A stretch of DNA of 64,000 bases from Embleya scabrispora DSM 41855 (GCF_000372745.1 NZ_KB889596.1:161441-225440); one strand, 5' to 3'; shown: positions 27,833 to 35,881, numbered from the stretch's first letter. The notes: generated from the letters alone by a model not told the origin. A program made the numbers and translations.

Positions 27833-29268
27833 TGGACCGTCATCTGTTCCTGGCCAGCAAGCGCGCCGCCGTCAGTTTCGCCCCGGATCCCGATCGCGGC
27901 ACGCTGCGACCATGGCTCGCCCCGGGTGGTACGGGAAACGTGGTCGCCGAGCAGGCGGGCGTGCTCGACGTCACCTGGATCGCCAGCGCGGACACCGACG
28001 ACGACCATCGAGCGGCCCGGGAGAATCCGGACGGCCTGGACCTGCGGCTGCGTTCGGGCCGTGACATCCGGGTCCGCCTGCTCCGGCACGATCGGGACAC
28101 CTTCGATGTGGTGCAGAACTTCTTCACCGCACAGCTGATGTGGGCCGCGAACAACTACGGCTGGGACAAGTGGAAGACGCCGACCTTCGGCACCGAGACC
28201 TACGCCGCGCTGGACCGGTTCGCCCGGTTCACCGAGGACTTCGCCGGTGCTCTGCTCGCCGACTCGGCCGACGTCGCGGACCCGGCCTACCTGGTGCACG
28301 ACTACCAACTCGTCGGCGTTCCGGCCAGGTTGCGGGCCGTACGGACGAACGCGCCGATCTTGCTGTTCGTGCACATCCCGTGGCCGTCCCCGGACTATTG
28401 GCGGATCCTGCCCAAGGCGATGCGGGTCGGCATCCTGGAGGGCATGTTGCCCGCCACCACCATCGGCTTCTTCGCGGAGCGGTGGTGCCGCAACTTCCTG
28501 GACTGCGTGGCGGATCTGCTACCGGACGCGCAGGTGGACCGCGACGCGGGCGTGGTGCGGTGGCGCGGCCGGCGCACCGGGGTGCGCACGATGCCGCTCG
28601 GCTACAGTCCGCTCGCCCTGGAGGCGGACCGGCCGCGTCTCCCGGAGGGGATCGCCGAGTGGGCGGGTGACGCACCACTGGTCGTGCACAGCGGCCGGAC
28701 CGACCCGATGAAGAACGCCGAACGTGCGGTGCGGGCCTTCGTATCGGCCCATCGCCTGGAACCGTCGGTGCGCTCCTCCAAGTTGCTGATCAGGATGAAT
28801 CCCAATCGGCTCTACGTCGAGGCGAACGCCGACTACCTGCGGCGCGTGGAGTACGCGATCGCCGAGGCGAACGCCGAACTGGGCCCGGACACCGTGCGGC
28901 TGCACTGCGACAACGAGGTCGAACACACCATCGGCTGCTTCCGTCGAGCCGACGTGCTGATGTTCAACTCGACGGTGGACGGCCAGAATCTGAGCACCTT
29001 CGAGGCGCCGCTGGTCAACGAGCGGGATGCGGACGTGATCCTGTCCGAGATGTGCGGTGCGGCCGAGATCCTGGCCCCGGTCTGTCGCACGGTCAACCCC
29101 TTCGACCTGGTCGAGCAGGCCGAGGCGCTGGTCGCCGCGTTGACCGCGCCGGCCGCCGAGCGCAAGGCGGCGGCCGAGCGGCGGCGGCGGGTGGCCGAGC
29201 CGTGGACCCTGGAGGCGTGGGTCCGCACCCAGTTGGCCTGGCTGGACGCGGACCACCGCGATGACTGA
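27832..29268 (+). CDS. VldE/ValL-type pseudo-glycosyltransferase (trehalose-phosphate synthase homologue)
   Basis: The 478-residue GT20-fold protein is, from memory, far closer to the validamycin enzyme VldE/ValL than to OtsA. It shares APGGTGNVVAEQAGVL (30-45), YLVHDYQLVGVPA, FVHIPWPSPDYWRILP (179-194), RTMPLGYSPL, HSGRTDPMKNAERAV (286-300) with Arg289 and Lys294, and FNSTVDGQNLSTFEAPL before NERDADVILSE. VldE joins GDP-valienol to validamine 7-phosphate through nitrogen, without a true glycosidic bond, giving validoxylamine A 7'-phosphate. This gene therefore identifies the surrounding operons as a pseudo-oligosaccharide pathway. GGAAGGGA precedes the ATG, which overlaps the previous stop by one base. 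Confidence 0.9.
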   Translation: MDRHLFLASKRAAVSFAPDPDRGTLRPWLAPGGTGNVVAEQAGVLDVTWIASADTDDDHRAARENPDGLDLRLRSGRDIRVRLLRHDRDTFDVVQNFFTAQLMWAANNYGWDKWKTPTFGTETYAALDRFARFTEDFAGALLADSADVADPAYLVHDYQLVGVPARLRAVRTNAPILLFVHIPWPSPDYWRILPKAMRVGILEGMLPATTIGFFAERWCRNFLDCVADLLPDAQVDRDAGVVRWRGRRTGVRTMPLGYSPLALEADRPRLPEGIAEWAGDAPLVVHSGRTDPMKNAERAVRAFVSAHRLEPSVRSSKLLIRMNPNRLYVEANADYLRRVEYAIAEANAELGPDTVRLHCDNEVEHTIGCFRRADVLMFNSTVDGQNLSTFEAPLVNERDADVILSEMCGAAEILAPVCRTVNPFDLVEQAEALVAALTAPAAERKAAAERRRRVAEPWTLEAWVRTQLAWLDADHRDD

Positions 29269-30784
29269 GCCGGTGGACGGGCCGTCGGCCGGGGCGGTCC
29301 AGGTCGCGCAATACCAGTTGGGCAACGCGGTGTTGGTGCGCGGCGAGGGCATTCGCTCGTGGGATTCCACCGGGCGCGAGTATCTGGACTGCGTGTCCGG
29401 GACGTTCAACCTGGTACTCGGGCACAACCACCCCGAAGTGATGGCGGCCGTACGTGAGCAGACCGAGGAACTGGTCTTCGCCTCCTCGTCGTTCCGCACC
29501 GAGCCCACCGACCGACTGATGTGCGATCTGGTCGCGCTCGCGCCGGCCGGTCTGACCCGGGTGAACCTGCGCAGCAGCGGCGGGTCGACGGCGAACGAGG
29601 GCGCGATCAAGATCGCCCGGCACCACACCGGGCGCCGTGATGTGATCGTGCCGTTCCGGGGTCACGTCGGGCAGACCATCGCGGCCACCGCGCTCAACGG
29701 CAGCAGCCGAATGCGCGCGCCCTTCCCGGTGCATGCGGCCGGGGCTCTGCACGTGCCCGATGCGTACTGCTTCCGCTGCTTCTATCGGCAGACCCCGGAC
29801 ACCTGCGGAATGTTGTGCGTGGAGCGGATCGAGGACTTCATCACATACGCGAGTTCCGGCAGCGTCGCGTGTGTGTTGATCGAGCCGATCAGCGGGATGG
29901 GTGGCAACATCGTGCCGCCACCCGGGTATTTCCAGGCGCTGCGGGCGCTGTGCGACGAGCACGGGATCGTGTTGATCTTCGACGAGATCCAGACCGCGTT
30001 CGGCCGCACGGGCGAGATGTTCGCGGCGGACCACTTCGGGGTCACCCCGCACATGATGACCGTCGCCAAGGGCCTGACCGGCAGCGGTCTGCCGCTCGCG
30101 GCGATCCTGACCGAGGAGCGCATGGCCGACTGGGACCGGTCGCTGCACGGCTTCACCTACGGCGGCCACACACTTGCCGCCGCGGCGGCGGTCAAGACGT
30201 TGGAGATCGTCCGCCGACCCGGGTTCCTGGCCAACGTACGCCGGGTCGGTGCGATCCTGAGCGAGCGCCTGCGGGCGCTCCAGCGCGAGCATCCCGTACT
30301 CGGCGACGTGCGCGGGCCGGGGCTGATGATCGGCGTGGAACTGGTCCGCCCGGACGGCGCGAAGGCCCCGGAGCTGGCCCAGGCGTTCCAGCGCCACCTG
30401 CACACGCGGGGCATCCTCACCCGCGTATCCGAACACGGCCTGGGCAACGTGATCGAGTTGCGCCCACCGCTGATCCTGACTCCGACGGACGCACACCTGA
30501 TCGCGGACGGGTTCGGCGAGGCACTGGAGATGTTGCGGACGCGGACGACACGGACGCCTCCGGCGCCGGAGGCGCCCGGGACCGCGGTGGCACGGGCGGC
30601 CCGGGCAACAGGGGCGGCACCGGAGGTCTCCGGGGTCCCGGGAGCGCGGTCGGTCCCGGAAGCACGTGCGGTCCCCGGGACGTGGGCGACCCGGCCGGCC
30701 GCGGGGGCGCCGAATTCACCGGTTCGACCGCCCGAGTCCGGCACGGCGAACCGAGCCGCCGCCCCATCGGACTTGCCGGAATGA
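29261..30784 (+). CDS. Class III PLP aminotransferase with disordered tail
   Basis: The protein is 507 residues. Residues 1-425 form a fold type I class III aminotransferase: NLVLGHNHPEV, the phosphate-binding SSGGSTANEGAIKIA, the pyridine Asp in FDEIQTAFGRTG, and the Schiff-base Lys in TVAKGLTGSGLP at about 270. It should aminate a cyclitol ketone to give the valienamine- or validamine-type acceptor for the VldE-like enzyme. The final 80 residues are an Ala/Pro/Thr/Gly-rich tail unlike the family. Its codons overlap the next start as ATGA. The tail may be a real linker or drift in a coupled operon. Confidence 0.88.
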   Translation: MTEPVDGPSAGAVQVAQYQLGNAVLVRGEGIRSWDSTGREYLDCVSGTFNLVLGHNHPEVMAAVREQTEELVFASSSFRTEPTDRLMCDLVALAPAGLTRVNLRSSGGSTANEGAIKIARHHTGRRDVIVPFRGHVGQTIAATALNGSSRMRAPFPVHAAGALHVPDAYCFRCFYRQTPDTCGMLCVERIEDFITYASSGSVACVLIEPISGMGGNIVPPPGYFQALRALCDEHGIVLIFDEIQTAFGRTGEMFAADHFGVTPHMMTVAKGLTGSGLPLAAILTEERMADWDRSLHGFTYGGHTLAAAAAVKTLEIVRRPGFLANVRRVGAILSERLRALQREHPVLGDVRGPGLMIGVELVRPDGAKAPELAQAFQRHLHTRGILTRVSEHGLGNVIELRPPLILTPTDAHLIADGFGEALEMLRTRTTRTPPAPEAPGTAVARAARATGAAPEVSGVPGARSVPEARAVPGTWATRPAAGAPNSPVRPPESGTANRAAAPSDLPE

Positions 30785-31761
30785 GGGTCGAGTTGGGCCC
30801 GGACGGCCCCTGTCTGCGGCTCGACCGGCCGGACCCGCCGGCCGGTGAGCATCGGGTGCTGATCCGGGTCGAACTGGCCGGCCTGTGCCGCTCCGACCTC
30901 AAGGAGGTGGCCCGCGAGCGGCACGGTCCCAGCCAGTTCGGCCACGAACTCGTGGGCCTGATCGCCGAATCCACCCTCGCGGATCGACTGCCCACCGGCC
31001 TTCGGGTGGCCCTGGATCCCAACGTCCGACTCGCCCGCACCACCGGCTTCGCGACCGAGATGTACGCGGCCGGGCCGGCCGACCGGCTGCTCACCGCACT
31101 CCCCCGGATCCCGGACCGAATTTCGGCCCGGCAGGCCGTGTTCGCCGAACCGCTCGCCTGCGCCGGGCACTGCGTCGCGGCGCTGGCCGGGCACCTGGGC
31201 GTGCCGCCGGCCGGCCGCCGGGTGGTCGTCTTCGGCGCGGGCGCGGCGGGACTGCTCATCGCCCGGCTGGCCGAACTGGCGGGCGCGGACGTCACGTTGG
31301 CCAATCGCAGCGCCGACCGCGCGAAGTTCCTTCAGGACCGGGGCTTCGAGGTGCGCGCCATCGCCACGCTGCCGGCCTCGGCATTCGACGCGGCGGTGAT
31401 CGCGACCAGCTTCGTCCGCCCCGACATCCTGGCCGAGGCCCTGCACGTACTCGTCCCGGCCGGCCTGGCCCTGCTCTACGGCGGCACCGCGCCCGGCGAC
31501 GAACTCCCGGGCCTGCCCGTCGACCTGGACCGCGTGCGCCGGCACGAACACGCGGTCCACACCACGTGGTTCGGCCGCCCGGTCACGGTGGCCGGCAGCT
31601 ACGGCACCACTCCCGCCGACTTCGCCGCCGCCCTGATCACCCTCCCGAACCTGCCCCTGGAACGCCTGATCACCGAAGAGATCACCCTCCCCGAACTCCC
31701 CGCCGTGCTCCGCGACCAGATCACCGGCCGCCCCCTCGGCAAGACCGTGATCCGACCGTGA
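30781..31761 (+). CDS. Medium-chain dehydrogenase/reductase
   Basis: The 326-residue protein is a shortened member of the zinc alcohol dehydrogenase superfamily. Catalytic-zinc candidates are Cys in AGLCRSDLKE and His in FGHELVGLI, with Glu/Cys around FAEPLACAGH. The structural zinc cluster of four Cys is absent. The Rossmann motif is VVVFGAGAAGLLIARLA. Validamycin biosynthesis uses a dehydrogenase of this general type, ValN, to reduce a cyclitol enone or ketone, and this is the last gene of the operon here. The ATG overlaps the aminotransferase stop. No terminator-like stem follows at once. Confidence 0.85.
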   Translation: MRVELGPDGPCLRLDRPDPPAGEHRVLIRVELAGLCRSDLKEVARERHGPSQFGHELVGLIAESTLADRLPTGLRVALDPNVRLARTTGFATEMYAAGPADRLLTALPRIPDRISARQAVFAEPLACAGHCVAALAGHLGVPPAGRRVVVFGAGAAGLLIARLAELAGADVTLANRSADRAKFLQDRGFEVRAIATLPASAFDAAVIATSFVRPDILAEALHVLVPAGLALLYGGTAPGDELPGLPVDLDRVRRHEHAVHTTWFGRPVTVAGSYGTTPADFAAALITLPNLPLERLITEEITLPELPAVLRDQITGRPLGKTVIRP

Positions 31762-31802
31762 TCCCACAGGCCCGAGTGGGAGCGCGTCAGAGGATCCCGA
31801 AC

Positions 31803-31928
31803 ATGACGATTTCTCCGGGCGACACCGCCCGCAGGCTTCTCGATGCGGCTCACCCGGCGGTGTTGGCCACCGTGAACGGGGACGGCGGGCCGGCGGGTTC
31901 GAACTTCGCACCGCCCTTTCGGTTCGGC
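31803..31928 (+). pseudogene. Fragment of a pyridoxamine-oxidase-like gene
   Basis: From ATG 31803, about 40 residues read like the N-terminus of the PPOX/FMN-binding split-barrel family (ARRLLDAAHPAVLATVNGDG, then PAGS). After that the frame runs into the antisense of the histidine-phosphatase gene and loses similarity. The frame is 42 bp after the dehydrogenase. A 13-bp direct repeat sits at its end. A decayed gene is more likely than a functional 40-residue peptide. Confidence 0.4.
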
Positions 31929-31958
31929 CGTCACGAACCCCTCGACCGTCACGAACCC
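31928..31958. repeat. 13-bp direct repeat, 18-bp period
   Basis: CCGTCACGAACCC occurs at 31928-31940 and again at 31946-31958. The second copy covers the stop codon region of the histidine-phosphatase gene. The first sits where the PPOX-like frame loses similarity. Local duplication at a truncation point is the simplest reading. Confidence 0.6.
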
Positions 31959-32527
31959 GGAGTGCCGAATCCGCGCAGTGCCCAGCGGGGACCGTTGCGG
32001 GTGAGGTCGACCCGGGCCAGCGGGCCGGCGTCCAGGTGCCAGAACACGCTCGCCGGTGCGCGGAGCGCGTGCACCGCGACGGCGCGTGCGACGATCGGAT
32101 GGGTGATCGCGACCACCCGCCCGTGCCCGGCCCGTGCCTGCTCGTCGAGCCAACCCGCGGACCGGGCCAGCACCGAGGCCAGCGACTCGCCGCCGTGCGG
32201 GGTCGCTTCCGGCTCGGCAAGCCACGCGGCCACCCCCGCCGGGTCCGCGGCCAGCACCTGGTCCAGCGTCCGGCCCGCCCAGTTCCCGTGATCGCAGTCG
32301 CGCAGCGCCGGCTCGACCAGCGCGTCCGCCAGGCCGAGAGCGACCGAGGTGTCCGCGCAGCGCAACTCCGGCCCACGCACCGTCCGAGCCGGCTTCCCGC
32401 CGGCCACCGGCGCCAACCGCTCGGCCGCCGCCCGGCCGTGCGCGGTGGGCGGCTCGTCCATCGGGAAGGCGGCCCGCCCGGTGGCGACGGTGGCGGCGTG
32501 GCACAGCAGGGTGACCCGGGTACTCAC
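31949..32527 (-). CDS. Histidine-phosphatase-fold protein with degenerate RHG motif
   Basis: The 192-residue protein matches the phosphoglycerate-mutase/histidine phosphatase fold (PPTAHGRAAAERL, then GPELRCADTS, CDHGNWAGRTLDQV, TPHGGESL and VVAITHP). The signature L-I-R-H-G at the N-terminus is LLCHAAT, so the Arg and Gly are lost but the nucleophile-position His stays. It starts at GTG 32527 and diverges from the cobalamin riboswitch and cbtBA. The position suggests a link to corrinoid metabolism, where CobC of this fold removes the phosphate of adenosylcobalamin or its precursor. Catalytic competence is uncertain. Confidence 0.75.
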   Translation of the reverse strand: MSTRVTLLCHAATVATGRAAFPMDEPPTAHGRAAAERLAPVAGGKPARTVRGPELRCADTSVALGLADALVEPALRDCDHGNWAGRTLDQVLAADPAGVAAWLAEPEATPHGGESLASVLARSAGWLDEQARAGHGRVVAITHPIVARAVAVHALRAPASVFWHLDAGPLARVDLTRNGPRWALRGFGTPGS

Positions 32528-32689
32528 GATGTGCCCTTGGCGTCACGACGCCCGACCGGCCGGACGCGTCCCACCCGCTTCGCCCGCTCCACCCCGTTCG
32601 TCACGATCCACTCCGCCCGATCCGCCCGATCCTTCCGGTTCAAGACTTGCACAAAAGATCTCGTCCGACGGCCCGCACCCGTTGACCCA

Positions 32690-32850
32690 TCGGCGGCCGG
32701 CCCCTAGATTCCGATCGACCTCGCGTCGCGACGAGGAAGCCGGTGTGACTCCGGCACGGGCGCGCCACTGTGATCGAGCCACCGACCCCGCGCGAGCGGG
32801 ACCCGGCGGCCGTGAGTCAGACCCTCCCGCGACGCACCCCGTATCCGGGC
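32690..32850 (+). promoter_or_regulatory. Cobalamin riboswitch upstream of cbtB
   Basis: The RNA contains the conserved core GAAGCCGGTGTGACTCCGGC (about 32735-32754) followed by the GCGCCACTGTGA element at 32762-32773, hallmarks of the B12 aptamer. A B12-box-like AGTCAGACC lies at 32816-32824. It ends about 25-50 bases before the cbtB GTG, where a GAAGGAGG ribosome site could be masked. Binding of adenosylcobalamin would shut down cobalt uptake. Exact 5' and 3' limits are estimates. Confidence 0.85.
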
Positions 32851-32873
32851 GCGTTGCCCCGAAGGAGGATTCC

Positions 32874-33086
32874 GTGGCTCAGGCCGCCGTTCCCCGTCCC
32901 GCCGTCACACCGATCACGATTCCGGTCAAGGCGATCCTGCCCTGGGCCGCGTTCGCCGGGGCGTTCCTGCTGTTCCTCATCTACTTCGTCGCCTCCGAGC
33001 AGGGCGCGGTCGCGCTCTTCTCCGGATCGGGTGTGCACGAGTTCGTGCACGACGGACGACACCTGCTCGGCTTCCCCTGCCACTGA
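32874..33086 (+). CDS. cbtB: CbtB, small subunit of a cobalt transporter
   Basis: The 70-residue protein has one membrane span (ILPWAAFAGAFLLFLIYFVA) and a His-rich C-terminus (VHEFVHDGRHLLGFPCH) that can bind cobalt. This is the defining shape of CbtB, which acts with CbtA in B12-regulated cobalt uptake. GTG 32874 is preceded by GAAGGAGG at good spacing. Control by the riboswitch directly upstream is consistent with this role. A short 8-bp hairpin (GCGACCCG paired with CGGGTCGC) lies before cbtA. Confidence 0.93.
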   Translation: MAQAAVPRPAVTPITIPVKAILPWAAFAGAFLLFLIYFVASEQGAVALFSGSGVHEFVHDGRHLLGFPCH

Positions 33087-33177
33087 CGGCTGCGCGGTCC
33101 ACCGCGCGGCACGTCCGGAAGAACAGGTAGCGACCCGTCGACGAGGCGGGTCGCCACACAGGAAGTCGACATCACGC

Positions 33178-33930
33178 ATGGTGCGAAATCTGTTGATCCG
33201 CGGCATGCTCACCGGCGTGCTCGCCGGGGTTTTGGCGTGGGTGTTCGCGTGGGTCTTCGGTGAGCCGGAGGTCCGCAACGCGATCGCCTTCGAGGAACAC
33301 GAGGCGAGCGCGCACGGCGACCATCCCGAAGAGGAGATCGTCAGTCGGGGCGTGCAGAGCACGATCGGCATGCTGACCGGCGTGGGGGTGTACGGGATCG
33401 CGATCGGCGGCCTGTTCGCGCTCGTCTTCGCCTTCGCGTACGGCAGGATCGGGCCGTTCGGACCCCGTGCGACGGCCGGGCTGCTGGCGCTGCTCGGGTT
33501 CGTGACGGTGATCGTGGTGCCGTTCCTGAAGTACCCGGCGAACCCGCCGGCGGTCGGCGACCCGGACACCATCGGGCGACGCACCGCGCTGTACTTCGGC
33601 ATGCTCGCGCTGTCCGTACTGTCGGCGGCGGCCTCGGTACTGCTCGCCCGACGGCTGACCCCGCGTCTTGGGGTCGAGAACGCCGTCCCGCTCGCGGTCG
33701 CGGCGTTCGTGGTCGCGGTCGGCGTCGTGATGTGGGCGATGCCCACGGTGAACGAGATCCCGGCCGAGTTCTCGGCCGTCGTGGTATGGCGCTTCCGGGT
33801 GGCCTCGCTCGGCATCCACACCGTCATCTGGACCACGTTCGGCCTGGTCTTCGGCCTGTTGGCGGAACGCGTGCTCTTCCCCGCCGCCGATCCGCGACCC
33901 GACTCGCGGGTCCCGGCCGCCGCCGGTTGA
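33178..33930 (+). CDS. cbtA: CbtA, cobalt transporter
   Basis: The 250-residue membrane protein has about five to six spans, starting with LIRGMLTGVLAGVLAWVFAW. A His/Glu-rich loop follows (FEEHEASAHGDHPEEE), then GVYGIAIGGLFALVFAFAYG and further helices ending near TVIWTTFGLVFGLLAE. This matches CbtA, the predicted cobalt permease component. It follows cbtB by 91 bp and shares its riboswitch. A 19-bp terminator stem ends the unit. Confidence 0.93.
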   Translation: MVRNLLIRGMLTGVLAGVLAWVFAWVFGEPEVRNAIAFEEHEASAHGDHPEEEIVSRGVQSTIGMLTGVGVYGIAIGGLFALVFAFAYGRIGPFGPRATAGLLALLGFVTVIVVPFLKYPANPPAVGDPDTIGRRTALYFGMLALSVLSAAASVLLARRLTPRLGVENAVPLAVAAFVVAVGVVMWAMPTVNEIPAEFSAVVVWRFRVASLGIHTVIWTTFGLVFGLLAERVLFPAADPRPDSRVPAAAG

Positions 33931-33941
33931 TCGGGTCGGTC

Positions 33942-33985
33942 CACGAGCGCCGGCCGGGCCTTCCCAGGCCCGGCCGGCGCTCGTG
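33942..33985. terminator. 19-bp hairpin after cbtA
   Basis: Arms 33942-33960 and 33967-33985 pair perfectly across a 6-base loop. The structure lies between the cbtA stop (33930) and the stop of the convergent SDR gene (33995). It can terminate both transcripts and cleanly separates the cobalt unit from the next cluster. Confidence 0.8.
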
Positions 33986-33994
33986 ACCGCCACC

Positions 33995-34867
33995 TCAGGG
34001 CGCGAAGTGATCGAGCGCCGCGAAGCGCACGCCGGTGAGGTTTTCCGATACGTCCCACAAGCGCGTGGCCACGGCCTCGTCGAGGGCCTTCGGGGACGGG
34101 GTCATCCGCTTCGGGCCGGGCCCGTAGAACTCCCCGCCGCGCGCCTCGGGCGAGGTCGCCGCGAACAGCGACGGGATCGCGCCCTTGTCGGCGGACTGGA
34201 GGAACAGCCGCATCATCAGGCTCATCACGCGGGGCAGGGCACCGATGTTGGTCGCCGTGGTACCCGGGTCGCAGGCCAGACTGAGCAGGTCGACACCGGC
34301 TCCGTCGGCGCGACGTTGCAGTTCCAGGGTGAAGAGCAGGTTGGCCAGCTTGGACCGCGCGTAGCTCGAGTTCCGTCCGTACTTGCGCTCCGCCTGGAGG
34401 TCGTCGAAGTCGATCTCGCCTTCGGCGTGGTTGTCGCTGGAGACCGTCACGACCCGCGCGCCCGGGCCGGCCAGCAGAAGCGGCAGAAGCAGTCCGGTCA
34501 ACGCGAAGTGGCCGAGATGGTTGGTGCCGAACTGCTTCTCGAACCCGTCGGTGGTGACCTGGCGCGAGATCATCCCGACCCCGGCGTTGTTGACCAGGAG
34601 GTCGATCCGGTCGAGCCGGTCGACCAGCGACTTCGCCAGGTCTCGGACCGAGGACAGGTCGGCCAGGTCCAACGGTACGTACTCGACGCGGGTGGACGAG
34701 GCGCGGCTGCGAATCTGTGCGACGGCCGCGTTGCCCCGTTCGGGGCTGCGGCAGGCGACGAACACATGGGCGCCGCGCAGGGCCAGTTCGAGCGCGGTGG
34801 GCAGGCCGATGCCGCTGTTCGCACCGGTGACCACGGCGGTGCGGCCGGTCAGGTCGGGAATGTTCAC
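33995..34867 (-). CDS. Short-chain dehydrogenase (retinol-dehydrogenase/WWOX-like)
   Basis: The 290-residue classical SDR has TGANSGIG (cofactor), NNAG (LLVNNAGVGM), VTVSSDNHAEG with the catalytic Ser, and Tyr-x-x-x-Lys in SSYARSKLANL. This group of light-dependent-protochlorophyllide/retinol-type SDRs accepts lipophilic alcohols and ketones. It is the second gene of a leftward pair, 13 bp after the TIM-barrel gene. The pair shares an upstream TAGGGG repeat site with the macrolactam genes, so a role in that cluster is plausible though unproven. Confidence 0.85.
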   Translation of the reverse strand: MNIPDLTGRTAVVTGANSGIGLPTALELALRGAHVFVACRSPERGNAAVAQIRSRASSTRVEYVPLDLADLSSVRDLAKSLVDRLDRIDLLVNNAGVGMISRQVTTDGFEKQFGTNHLGHFALTGLLLPLLLAGPGARVVTVSSDNHAEGEIDFDDLQAERKYGRNSSYARSKLANLLFTLELQRRADGAGVDLLSLACDPGTTATNIGALPRVMSLMMRLFLQSADKGAIPSLFAATSPEARGGEFYGPGPKRMTPSPKALDEAVATRLWDVSENLTGVRFAALDHFAP

Positions 34868-34880
34868 CGTCGGATCCCCT

Positions 34881-35747
34881 CTACGCCGTGCGTGCGGCGT
34901 CCAACAGGGCCCGGACCGCCGCGGTCGTCCGGGTCGCGTTCTCCTCCGGGGTCGCCTTGCGCAGGTCCTCGGACAGCACCTCCACCGACAGCGGGACGTC
35001 GACGCCCTTGTCCGCCAGGGTGCGCACGATGCGCACCAGGTCGAAGTCGCCCTCGCCGGGCAGGAGCCGGCTGTTCACGCAGTCCTCCTGCAGACTGCCG
35101 TTCGGCTCGGCGGCACCGTCGCACAGCTCCACGCCGGTGATGTGCCGGGCCTCGACCCGGTCCAGGGCGGCGAAGCCGTGCGGGTCACGGGACAGGTGCC
35201 ACGCGTCGATCAGGAGGCCGCCGTTGGGTCGGTCCGCGGCGATGACCACCTCGGCCGCGACTCCGTAGTGGAACGCGGGGAATACGGCGAAGGGTTCCAG
35301 CTCCATGGTCAGCCCGCGGGCGGCGGCCCGGTCGCACAGCGCGGCGAAGCGCTCGGTGATCTGCTCGATCGGCGCCAACTCGGCCGGCGGGAAGAACACC
35401 GCCGACGTCTTCACCCGAGTGGCCCCGAACAGGTCCGCCCAGGCGAACAGTTGCTCCTCGGACGCGCGCGCGTTCGCGCCCTCCTCGCCATCGGCGTGCC
35501 AGCCGAGCAAGAGCTCGAGCTCGCCGACCACGACGCCATACTCCTTGAGTATGCCCAGGATCGTCGCCTCCGACTCGGTGGCCAGGAGCGGTTCGAGCTC
35601 GTAGCCGCCCATGCCCATCCCGGTGGATCCGACCCCCGCCACCGCGGCGACCCGATCCCGGAACGAGTCCCGAACCGGTTCGGGCCAGATCGAGCCCGCC
35701 AGGTGCGGGTGGGCGAAGAACGGATTCCGCTGGTCGAGAAGGCTCAT
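34881..35747 (-). CDS. Sugar phosphate isomerase/epimerase-type TIM-barrel protein
   Basis: The 288-residue protein matches the xylose-isomerase-like TIM-barrel superfamily. Candidate metal ligands are Glu in VVGELELLLGW and LTMELEPFAVF, Asp in GLLIDAWHLSRD, and Glu in VPLSVEVLSEDLR. It differs strongly from the isomerase in the cyclitol cluster. The start at 35747 puts MSLLDQRNPFF first. Related proteins occur in several polyketide clusters with unclear roles. It is divergent from the aminomutase gene across a 314-bp region holding two oppositely oriented TAGGGG pairs. Confidence 0.8.
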   Translation of the reverse strand: MSLLDQRNPFFAHPHLAGSIWPEPVRDSFRDRVAAVAGVGSTGMGMGGYELEPLLATESEATILGILKEYGVVVGELELLLGWHADGEEGANARASEEQLFAWADLFGATRVKTSAVFFPPAELAPIEQITERFAALCDRAAARGLTMELEPFAVFPAFHYGVAAEVVIAADRPNGGLLIDAWHLSRDPHGFAALDRVEARHITGVELCDGAAEPNGSLQEDCVNSRLLPGEGDFDLVRIVRTLADKGVDVPLSVEVLSEDLRKATPEENATRTTAAVRALLDAARTA

Positions 35748-35854
35748 GTCGTCGTGATCTCTCTCATCCGTGGTGTTCGGTGTCGGGCACATCGGCGATT
35801 CGGATATACGCCTCATTGAATCCGTGCCCCGTGACGCGGTGCCAGGGCCGCGTA

Positions 35855-35881
35855 CCCCTAAACGCAGCCGATGTCCCCCTA
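35855..35881 (-). promoter_or_regulatory. Paired TAGGGG site, 21-bp period (leftward)
   Basis: On the minus strand ATAGGGGG and TTTAGGGGTAC are spaced exactly 21 bp (plus-strand CCCCTA ends at 35860 and 35881). This is one of five such pairs in the macrolactam region. Confidence 0.5.

Noticed and set aside
27832..29268. otsA, trehalose-6-phosphate synthase
   Set aside because: The sequence carries VldE-type segments such as PLGYSPL and HSGRTDP rather than the OtsA forms, and no otsB is adjacent.
31949..32527. The histidine phosphatase as the ValO-like phosphatase of the cyclitol pathway
   Set aside because: It is on the opposite strand, divergent from the cobalamin riboswitch, and has a damaged catalytic motif. 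Corrinoid context fits better.
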